Source: Anaerolineaceae bacterium (lineage in GTDB: Bacteria; Planctomycetota; Phycisphaerae; FEN-1346; JAACEH01). From it: a stretch of DNA of 6,815 bases. How positions within the stretch are numbered: position 1 is the stretch's first letter; every line of letters begins with the position of its first letter. The stretch spans positions 1-6,815 of the forward strand of contig JAACEH010000207.1 in the NCBI GenBank assembly GCA_011682595.1. Direction: 5' to 3'. The notes under the pieces were generated by a model, which worked only from the letters and a program-made list of their open reading frames with translations, was not told the origin of the DNA and did not search any database. Positions 1-5,243 of this stretch are shown piece by piece. The position numbers were made by a program, and so were the translations under genes.

Positions 1-746
1 CTTACCAGAACCAGACCTCCCTGGCCCTGGTCCACATGCCCGGGGCCGAGACCTGGACGGCCGAGCACTTCACGGTCGAGGAGCAGCCGCTGCCGGCGGC
101 GACGCCTGGTGCGGCGGTCGGAGCCGACACGCTGCCCGGTTACGCCCTGGCCAGAGAGGTGGAGCCGCCGCCCAGGATAAAGCGCCTCGGCCTGAACCTT
201 GGAGCCCCGGGCGACCGCATGGCCCCCGGCGGCACGCTCTGGCTGGACTACCCGGCCGTGGGCGGACCTTCGCCCGAGGTGCAGGTTGTGCTGAAGCCCG
301 GCAAGATGGTGATGCCCGAGAACGGCGAAATCGTCCCCCACGGCCGAGTGACGACCGAGTTTAGCGGCCGCACGTTCCGCCTGAACTCGTCCCGGATCAC
401 AAGCGGCCGTCTGAAATGGGTCGCGGCATCGGGGCTGATCGGCCTGACCGACGTCACGATCACCCTGGCCGAGGCGGCCCGGGACGAAGCCCCCTACACC
501 GTGCGGCTGCACTTCGCCGAACCCGAGGACCTGCAGCCGGGCCGGCGAGTGTTCGACGTGTCGCTCCAGGGCCAAACGGTCCTGAAGAATTTCGACGTCG
601 TTAAAACCTCCGGCGGACCGCGCCGCGAGGTGATCCGGGAATTCAGAGCCGTCACTGTGGCCCGTGACCTGCACATAGCCCTGAGCCCGAAAACCGGCCA
701 GCCCCTGCTTTGCGGCATCGAGGTAGTCCAGCAAGAGCGGGAGTAG
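1..746 (+). CDS. PQQ-binding-like beta-propeller / malectin-domain protein, C-terminal part (5' truncated)
   Basis: The reading frame is open from base 3 to the TAG at 744-746, giving 247 residues. The ATG at 36 is internal, because in-frame codons upstream encode YQNQTSLALVHM. That string resembles the junction after the propeller in planctomycete PQQ-binding-like proteins (recalled similarity, not searched). Residues ~60-93 (RIKRLGLNLGAPGD, then GTLWLDYPAVGGPSP) match the linker usual in the same proteins. Residues ~164-243 look like a malectin-type beta-sandwich: YTVRLHFAEPEDLQPGRRVF, then V-L-K-N-FDVV, ending in CGIEVV. Malectin-like domains bind carbohydrate, so the inferred role is an extracytoplasmic, sugar-associated protein whose propeller lies to the left of the window. 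No lone catalytic motif is visible in this part. The next gene starts 96 bp downstream on the same strand. The malectin call is fairly secure; the propeller is inferred from the family. Confidence 0.8.
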   Translation, partial: YQNQTSLALVHMPGAETWTAEHFTVEEQPLPAATPGAAVGADTLPGYALAREVEPPPRIKRLGLNLGAPGDRMAPGGTLWLDYPAVGGPSPEVQVVLKPGKMVMPENGEIVPHGRVTTEFSGRTFRLNSSRITSGRLKWVAASGLIGLTDVTITLAEAARDEAPYTVRLHFAEPEDLQPGRRVFDVSLQGQTVLKNFDVVKTSGGPRREVIREFRAVTVARDLHIALSPKTGQPLLCGIEVVQQERE

Positions 747-783
747 TATTCGGCTATGACTGGCAGGATCGGACTTCCTGGGG

Positions 784-789
784 TATAAT
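784..789 (+). promoter_or_regulatory. Candidate -10 box of the dockerin-protein gene
   Basis: A perfect TATAAT lies in the 96-bp gap between the malectin-type gene and the dockerin gene. With a 17-nt spacer the -35 hexamer would be TGGCAG at 761-766, which matches TTGACA poorly. The -10 box is therefore good and the -35 weak or absent, which could mean activator dependence. A start of transcription near 796 would leave a leader of about 47 nt before the ATG at 843. Confidence 0.4.
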
Positions 790-842
790 CAAGTTATCGT
801 CAGAGATTGGCTCACCCGATTTTCAGATTCGGGGAACAGGTC

Positions 843-2789
843 ATGAGGCTGTTGCGATCATTGACGTCCGCCCTTGCACTCAGCGTTGTTCTGCTTTGCC
901 TGTCGGCTGAAGCCAAGGACCCCCCTGCTGCAAAAGCGCCCGCTTCGCCGAAGAGCCCGCAACTCCCATCGCTGGCCAACGTGTCACAGTATGGCATCAC
1001 CTGGACCTTCGACCATCCGGTGCCGGTCGGCCAGTTCGTCAATGGCGACTACTACGTCGTGGGGCCGGTGACAATCACGTCGATCAGCCCGGTGCCCGTT
1101 TATGGCTCCGACGGCCGCAACGGTTCGACGCTGAACCCGCCGCCTTCGGGCTACGTCGGCTACGACGGCCGCGTGATCAACTATTATCGCGACTCGTTGA
1201 ATGAGCGGTTGCCGATCGGCATGACGCCGGGCGACTCGCTGGTCTCGACGATCAGCGTGGACGCGATGGGCCAGATCCCCAACATGCTGCGCCCGCAGGA
1301 TCAGTCCAACCTGCCGGTCAGAACCGCAGCCGTTCTGACCTGCCTGGCCGCCGAGGCGCCGGCCGACGCCTTTCGCCCGTCGTTCATGGACACCTCGAAT
1401 CGCATCTACCTGGCAAGCAACCTGCGGCGACACCTGCTTCCCAACCTGCCGCGCGTGGCCCACACACCGACACTCGCCGAGTACGAGCGGTACCTCCAGC
1501 GACCGTGGGCCGACCCGGCCTGGTTCGGGTTCGCCGCCCCGATGGAGAACATGCCGGTCTACGGGCGCGAGTTCGCCCGCCTGGTCGGCATGGCCAGCCT
1601 CTTGCTCTGTTGCGACTTCACCGAACAGGAAAAAGAGACACTTCTGATTCGCTTTGTCCAACTCGGCGTCGATCTCTGGGGAATGGTCCGGGCCGGACAT
1701 CGCGGCTGGAACGCCCACGGGGGCCACCACAGCGGGCGGAAGTGGCCGATTATCTTTGCGGGGCTATTGCTTGACGACGCCCAGATGCAGCGGCCGGACG
1801 TCACCTACCCGAACGTTGACTTTCAGGAAGACATGCAGACCATGCACGCCGCGTGCTGGACCGGCGCGACGGCCGTCTATGCTGGCCACTTCGGCTCCGA
1901 GGGCCACCCGAGCTTCCCCGACTGGGGCCCCTATGAGCACCTGCACCCGTCCCAGTGGCCCGGCACGATCGGCGAAAACTATCGCCGCTGCTGCACGAGC
2001 ATCGCCTGGATCGGCGAGTCCCTGGCGGCCCGCATCCTGCACGCCAAGCCGCTGTGGGGACACGATGCCTTCTTCGACTACTGCGACCGCTGGATGACCG
2101 AGGACGACACACAGTTCGCCCAGGAGGCGGCCAGTCACCACCCGGGCAGCGACTGGTGGTTCACCGCCAGTTGGGCTCGCCAGAGGCAGTGCTGGGACTC
2201 GTTCGTCGAGGAGATGTGGGCCACCTACCGCAACAACCTGCCAAACCAGATCACCTGGCGCGTCCTGGCCGACCACGGCGCCGCTGGTCAATTGGCCACG
2301 CTCATCGAAGGTACGTTCACCGAATCGCGCGCTGCGGGTCTGCGTCTGCTGCAGGTGACGTTCGACACGGAAATCGATCCCGCCACGCTGCTTCCCGGCG
2401 CCGTGACCATTGTCGGCCAGTCGGCCGGCAACGTCTCCTCGCTCATCGACACCCTCACGCTCGACCCGACGGGCCGCGTGCTGACGATCGCCCTGAGTGC
2501 TTCGCCGCCGAACGCCGACACCTACGCTGTTACCCTTACCGACGCCCTGCGGCAGGTCGGCGGCGCAGCAATCTCCGGCGACACGGACATCACGATCCGC
2601 CTGCTGGCCGGCGACGTGGACGGCTCCGGCGCGGTAAGTGCAGCCGATATGGCCGCGCTCCGCAACAAGGCAGGCAGCACGGTCAACGCCTCAAGCGCGA
2701 CATGGGACGTCGACAGCAGCGGGGCGATCACCAGCGCCGACGTGCGGGTGCGGGCCGTCCGATCCCGTATCGGCAGCCAACTGCCCTGA
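843..2789 (+). CDS. Secreted dockerin type I domain-containing protein of unknown function
   Basis: The product has 648 residues. I chose the ATG at 843 because it begins a clear Sec signal peptide: Arg at 2 and 5, a hydrophobic core at ~8-20, and a probable cleavage after AEA at 22-24. GGGGA at 831-835 is a suitably placed ribosome binding site. An in-frame TTG at 807 would add 12 charged or polar residues before the signal and is less likely. Residues ~45-465 form a large Trp/His/Tyr-rich region that I cannot assign to a characterised enzyme family. Its most striking segment is AHGGHHSGRKWPIIFAG at 291-307; CC pairs occur at 256-257 and 383-384. The helix-rich, aromatic character suggests an alpha/alpha-toroid fold as in polysaccharide lyases, but that is a guess. 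Residues ~489-588 look like an Ig-like (SbsA-type) beta domain. Residues 590-640 are a type I dockerin with two calcium loops: D591, D593, S595, D602, and D622, D624, S626, D633. Dockerins bind cohesins, so the protein is probably exported and surface- or complex-attached. Confidence 0.85.
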   Translation: MRLLRSLTSALALSVVLLCLSAEAKDPPAAKAPASPKSPQLPSLANVSQYGITWTFDHPVPVGQFVNGDYYVVGPVTITSISPVPVYGSDGRNGSTLNPPPSGYVGYDGRVINYYRDSLNERLPIGMTPGDSLVSTISVDAMGQIPNMLRPQDQSNLPVRTAAVLTCLAAEAPADAFRPSFMDTSNRIYLASNLRRHLLPNLPRVAHTPTLAEYERYLQRPWADPAWFGFAAPMENMPVYGREFARLVGMASLLLCCDFTEQEKETLLIRFVQLGVDLWGMVRAGHRGWNAHGGHHSGRKWPIIFAGLLLDDAQMQRPDVTYPNVDFQEDMQTMHAACWTGATAVYAGHFGSEGHPSFPDWGPYEHLHPSQWPGTIGENYRRCCTSIAWIGESLAARILHAKPLWGHDAFFDYCDRWMTEDDTQFAQEAASHHPGSDWWFTASWARQRQCWDSFVEEMWATYRNNLPNQITWRVLADHGAAGQLATLIEGTFTESRAAGLRLLQVTFDTEIDPATLLPGAVTIVGQSAGNVSSLIDTLTLDPTGRVLTIALSASPPNADTYAVTLTDALRQVGGAAISGDTDITIRLLAGDVDGSGAVSAADMAALRNKAGSTVNASSATWDVDSSGAITSADVRVRAVRSRIGSQLP

Positions 2790-2853
2790 CATCACATCTC
2801 GTTGAACCAGACGTCGATCTTGTTGCATCGCCAGCCGGCCGCACAGCCCATCG
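2790..2853. other. Convergent intergenic gap, no clear terminator
   Basis: These 64 bp separate the stop codons of two converging genes. A bidirectional terminator would be expected here, but I see no stem followed by a T-tract on either strand; only a short CCGGCC-type palindrome occurs. Termination may be Rho-dependent, or it may lie inside the opposing gene. Confidence 0.5.
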
Positions 2854-3678
2854 TCATTTCAACGGGCGCAGTCGCAGTGTCAGAAGATCGTCGGCCAGGA
2901 TGCCCTCGGACTGCTCCAGGTAATCAGCGAATTCGCGTGTCGCGCTGATCCACCGGCCCGACAGGGCGTCGGCCCGGCCGCTGACCAGTTCCAGGCAGGC
3001 CTCGACCGCCAGGTCCGCCGGAACGGCGCCGTCGCCGGCCAGGTAGTCCTTGAACCACGGTCGCCACTTGTGGCCCTCGGCACTGTCGCTGATGAATTCG
3101 GTCATCCTGGTCCGCACCACCCCGGGAAACAGGGAGAATGCTTTGAGGCCCAACTGGCCGGCCTCTTTGGCCAGGGTCTCGGACAGTCGCACGATACCGG
3201 CCTGTGAACTGTCGTACCCCGTAATGTAAGGGTGCGGGGCGTCAACACCCAGGCCGACCAGGCTGACCACATAGCCCCCCCGCCGCTCGACCATCTGTTT
3301 GACCACAGCCCGGGTCACAAGAAACGTGCCGATCAGGTTCACCGTCACGTCGCGGACCCAGCGTTCGGGATCGACCTCCCACACCGGCCCGATGGCCGAC
3401 AGGCTTCCGGCGTTGTTGACCAGAACCTCGGCCGGGCCGAGTTCCTGCCGCACTCGTTCAGCCATGGCCTCCACTTGGCGGCGCTCGGTGATGTCGGCGA
3501 CAATTGCCGTCACCTCCGCGCCGCCGGCCCCGAGTTCGCCGGCCGTGGCCTGCAACTCGTCGGCCAGCAGGTCAACCAGGGCCACCTTGGCCCCGCGCCC
3601 GGCAAAGCCGCCAGCAATGGCCTTGCCAAGTCCTCGTGCCGCCCCGGTGACGACAACCACTGCTCCGCTCAGTTCCAT
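2854..3678 (-). CDS. SDR-family NAD(P)-binding oxidoreductase with atypical active site
   Basis: The product has 274 residues, a normal length for a classical short-chain dehydrogenase/reductase. The Rossmann motif is TGAARGLG at 11-18. D36 at the end of strand beta-2 suggests NAD(H) rather than NADP(H). NNAG is at 88-91, and the active-site Asn of helix alpha-4 is N114 in VTVNLIGTF. The C-terminal LSGRWIS at 239-245 is typical of the family. The catalytic motif is abnormal: the YxxxK region reads YDSSQ, with Y155 present but Q159 in place of Lys (codon CAG, 3204-3202 read on the minus strand). The position 13 residues before Tyr, normally Ser, is G142; the nearest Ser is S139. Classical dehydrogenase activity may thus be impaired or different. 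The ATG at 3678 is supported by GGGGAGGG 7 nt upstream. The gene lies 33 bp downstream of the Gfo/Idh/MocA gene on the same strand, so co-transcription is likely. Fold assignment is firm; substrate is unknown. Confidence 0.9.
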   Translation of the reverse strand: MELSGAVVVVTGAARGLGKAIAGGFAGRGAKVALVDLLADELQATAGELGAGGAEVTAIVADITERRQVEAMAERVRQELGPAEVLVNNAGSLSAIGPVWEVDPERWVRDVTVNLIGTFLVTRAVVKQMVERRGGYVVSLVGLGVDAPHPYITGYDSSQAGIVRLSETLAKEAGQLGLKAFSLFPGVVRTRMTEFISDSAEGHKWRPWFKDYLAGDGAVPADLAVEACLELVSGRADALSGRWISATREFADYLEQSEGILADDLLTLRLRPLK

Positions 3679-3685
3679 GTGCCGG

Positions 3686-3693
3686 CCCTCCCC
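3686..3693 (-). promoter_or_regulatory. Ribosome binding site of the SDR gene
   Basis: The minus strand reads GGGGAGGG, followed by 7 nt and the ATG at 3678. It lies in the 33-bp gap after the upstream stop and fixes the start of the SDR gene. Confidence 0.65.
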
Positions 3694-3711
3694 GTTACCC
3701 GGACTGTCCTC

Positions 3712-4875
3712 TTATAAGTTCACCCAGACCGACCCCTTCTCGGCCGACTCGACCGCCTGGTGAATGAACCGCACGCCGCGCAGCCCGTCGTAAACGGTCG
3801 GGAAGTTGTACTGGTCGCTCTTCATCGGCCGGCCGTCGATGTGTCGGCGAATGGCCTCGACCGCGCCGCAATAGATGGTCGCGAAAGCCTCCAGGTAACC
3901 TTCCGGATGGCCCGGCGGCGTACGCGTGTGGGCGCCGGCCGCCTCGGCCAGGTAATTCTCGTGACCCCGGCCCAGGGTCCGCCACGGTTCGCCGAAGCGG
4001 TAAAGGCGGAGGTAGTTCGGATTCTCCTGCTCCCACGAGATGCCGCCCTCGGAAGCGTAGACCCTCAGCCGCAGACCGTTCTCCTCACCCGTGGCCACTT
4101 GGCTGCAGGTCAGCAGCCCCTTGCCCCCGCCGGCGAATCGCAGCAGGATGTTGGCGTCGTCGTCCAGTCTGCGGCCTGCAACAAAGGCCGTCTTGTCGGC
4201 ACATAGTTCCGTAACCGTGTCGCCGGTGACGTACTCGGCCAGGTTGAGAGCGTGGGTGCCGATGTCGCCCAGCGAGCCGCCCAGGCCGGACTGGGCGGGG
4301 TCGGTCCGCCAGAGGGCCTGCTTCAGACCGTCCTTTTCCTGCGGCCGGCAGAGCCAGTCTTGAAGGTACTCGACGATGACCTTGCGGACCGTGCCCATTT
4401 TGCCGCTGCGGAACAACTCGCGGGCCTGCCGCACCAGGGGATAGCCGGTGTAGTTGTGGGTCAGGGCGAAGACCAGGCCGGACCGTTCGACCAGTTCGAC
4501 CAGTTGCTCGGCCTCTTCGATCGTGCAGGTCATCGGCTTGTCGCAAACCACGTGGAAGCCGGCCTCCAGGAAAGTCCGGGCTATCCCCTGGTGCGACGAG
4601 TTCGGCGTGACAATGGCCACGAAGTCGATCCGCTCGTCCGCGGGCAGTGCCGCCTCGGCCTCGGCCATCACCTGGTAGCTTTCGTAGCATCGCCCGGGGT
4701 CCAGGTACAACTGCCGGCCGGTGACCCTGGTGTTCTCCGCATCGCGCGAGAAGCAACCGGCCACCAACTCGATCTGCTGGTCCAGCGCCGCTGCAATGCG
4801 GTGGACGGCCCCGATGAAGGCTCCCTGCCCGCCGCCGACCATGCCCATCCTCAGCTTGCGTTTCCACGATTCCAT
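3712..4875 (-). CDS. Gfo/Idh/MocA family NAD(P)-dependent oxidoreductase
   Basis: The product has 387 residues, a usual length for the family. The N-terminal Rossmann domain begins with MGMVGGGQGAFIGAVHRIA (10-28), whose glycine-rich loop is at 14-19. VAIVTPNSSH at 86-95 is the typical strand and loop before the substrate pocket. CDKP at 111-114 occupies the place of the family EKP motif, with K113 as the conserved Lys. GDIGTHALN at 203-211 carries the conserved Asp204 and His208 of the C-terminal alpha/beta domain, where His is the usual catalytic residue. The family oxidises or reduces sugars, inositols and related polyols in the cytoplasm; the substrate here cannot be read from sequence. 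No signal peptide is visible, unlike many planctomycete paralogues that carry a Tat signal. The ATG at 4875 has a strong AAGGAGG 5 nt upstream. The SDR gene follows after 33 bp, suggesting a two-gene catabolic operon. Confidence 0.93.
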   Translation of the reverse strand: MESWKRKLRMGMVGGGQGAFIGAVHRIAAALDQQIELVAGCFSRDAENTRVTGRQLYLDPGRCYESYQVMAEAEAALPADERIDFVAIVTPNSSHQGIARTFLEAGFHVVCDKPMTCTIEEAEQLVELVERSGLVFALTHNYTGYPLVRQARELFRSGKMGTVRKVIVEYLQDWLCRPQEKDGLKQALWRTDPAQSGLGGSLGDIGTHALNLAEYVTGDTVTELCADKTAFVAGRRLDDDANILLRFAGGGKGLLTCSQVATGEENGLRLRVYASEGGISWEQENPNYLRLYRFGEPWRTLGRGHENYLAEAAGAHTRTPPGHPEGYLEAFATIYCGAVEAIRRHIDGRPMKSDQYNFPTVYDGLRGVRFIHQAVESAEKGSVWVNL

Positions 4876-4880
4876 GATTG

Positions 4881-4887
4881 CCTCCTT
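4881..4887 (-). promoter_or_regulatory. Ribosome binding site of the Gfo/Idh/MocA gene
   Basis: The minus strand reads AAGGAGG, a near-perfect Shine-Dalgarno sequence, 5 nt before the ATG at 4875. It is the strongest ribosome binding site in the window and decides the start. Confidence 0.8.
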
Positions 4888-4915
4888 CGTTCAATCAGAC
4901 AGTGCAGTTGACAAC

Positions 4916-4921
4916 ACTATA
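4916..4921 (-). promoter_or_regulatory. Possible -10 box of the oxidoreductase operon
   Basis: The minus strand reads TATAGT about 40 nt before the ATG at 4875. A 17-nt spacer would place the -35 at TTCCAT, a poor match. Just downstream, at 4907-4915, is the short palindrome GTTGaCAAC (plus-strand sense), which could be an operator half or chance. Weak evidence. Confidence 0.25.
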
Positions 4922-4953
4922 GCCCAAACAGAAGAAAAATGGAAAGGCCCGCT

Positions 4954-4967
4954 CCCGGCCGGCCGGG
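4954..4967. repeat. 14-bp perfect GC palindrome
   Basis: CCCGGCCGGCCGGG is self-complementary with no loop. A wider stem, GGCCCG (4946-4951) with CGGGCC (4964-4969) around a 12-nt loop, is followed on the minus strand by TTTCCATTTTT. That arrangement resembles a weak Rho-independent terminator reading leftwards, which would stop transcripts entering the oxidoreductase promoter region from the right. It abuts the left direct repeat of the palindromic element. Confidence 0.4.
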
Positions 4968-5154
4968 CCGTTGGGTGGGGTGCACGTCAAGTTTGTAGGT
5001 AAAGTCAAGGTCAGGTCAACAGGCTCGACGGGGGTGGCATGCGTCGCTGGCGACGCATGTTCCGTGGTTCCAAGACATGGGCTGGCAAGCAGCCCATGCC
5101 ACCCCGTCGCATGAAAAATCCACCTACAAAGGTGACGTGCACCCCGTTGGGTGG
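4968..5154. mobile_element. Candidate MITE/REP-like palindromic element with 11-bp flanking direct repeats
   Basis: The 11-mer CCGTTGGGTGG occurs at 4968-4978 and again at 5144-5154, exactly, and the match does not extend on either side. The 165 bp between the copies begins GGTGCACGTCA and ends TGACGTGCACC. These ends belong to an inverted repeat, 4977-5000 with 5122-5145, that matches at 22 of 24 positions. Inside is a second, nested inverted repeat (5026-5041 with 5095-5109, one extra G on the left) enclosing two further hairpins. There is no coding capacity. Terminal inverted repeats flanked by a duplicated short sequence are the signature of a non-autonomous transposed element, with the 11-mer as candidate target duplication. 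Alternatives are a REP-type structured repeat or a transcribed RNA structure. The geometry is seen directly; mobility is inferred. Confidence 0.55.
5026..5109. repeat. Nested double-hairpin palindromic unit
   Basis: Outer arms CGACGGGGGTGGCATG (5026-5041) and CATGCCACCCCGTCG (5095-5109) pair apart from one G. Inside, CATGCGTCGC (5038-5047) pairs with GCGACGCATG (5050-5059) around a 2-nt loop, and CATGGGCTG (5076-5084) pairs with CAGCCCATG (5090-5098) around a 5-nt loop. The 16-nt link between the hairpins is unpaired. The arms of the outer repeat share bases with the hairpins, so the unit can form either one long stem or two separate hairpins. This design is like REP/BIME units dispersed in many bacterial genomes. 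Confidence 0.7.
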
Positions 5155-5171
5155 CCGCAGGCGGATGCCGA

Positions 5172-5200
5172 TTGAATCCCCCGCTACGCTGTGTTATGCT
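5172..5200 (+). promoter_or_regulatory. Candidate sigma-70-type promoter of tupAB
   Basis: TTGAAT (5172-5177) and TATGCT (5195-5200) are separated by exactly 17 nt, each matching 4 of 6 consensus positions. Transcription would start near 5207, leaving a leader of only ~37 nt. That is too short for a molybdenum/tungsten cofactor riboswitch. The -35 lies 17 bp beyond the palindromic element. Confidence 0.5.
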
Positions 5201-5243
5201 TGCGGTAAGTGTGAGGGGCGTTGTTTTTTGGGGAGGACGTGAC

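Larger units (their letters stand above)
4876..5243. other. Divergent intergenic region (368 bp) between the oxidoreductase operon and tupAB
   Basis: No convincing gene lies here. A long minus-strand frame crosses it from tupA, but it is low-complexity and antisense to tupA. From left to right the region holds the minus-strand ribosome binding site and a possible promoter, an AT-rich stretch at ~4921-4945, a 14-bp GC palindrome, a palindromic repeat element with flanking direct repeats (4968-5154), and the tupA promoter and ribosome binding site. About half of the region is inverted-repeat structure. Confidence 0.75.

Noticed and set aside
807..842. TTG at 807 as the start of the dockerin protein
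   Set aside because: It would place 12 non-signal residues ahead of a well-formed Sec signal. The ATG at 843 with GGGGA upstream fits better.
984..1730. 248-residue minus-strand open frame antisense to the dockerin gene
   Set aside because: It is Arg/Gly/Val-rich without domain motifs and is the usual by-product of GC-rich third-position bias opposite a real gene.
2792..2827. Minus-strand peptide CNKIDVWFNEM followed by a stop, just after the SDR gene
   Set aside because: It looks like a plausible protein C-terminus and could be a gene remnant, but it is only 11 residues, lies in a different frame from the SDR gene, and has no traceable upstream continuation.
4252..4911. 219-residue plus-strand open frame antisense to the Gfo/Idh/MocA gene
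   Set aside because: It shadows a gene with full family motifs and has no recognisable domain of its own.
4968..5154. CRISPR array or phage attachment site
   Set aside because: The repeats are inverted and nested, without regular direct-repeat and spacer periodicity, and there is no integrase or tRNA beside them.
5151..5243. Upstream extension of tupA to the first in-frame start at 5151
   Set aside because: The added 31 residues precede the lipoprotein signal, overlap the promoter and the end of the repeat element, and the GTG at 5244 has a properly spaced ribosome binding site.
5155..5243. Molybdenum/tungsten cofactor riboswitch upstream of tupA
   Set aside because: Fewer than 40 nt lie between the likely transcription start and the GTG, and I see no conserved multi-stem structure.
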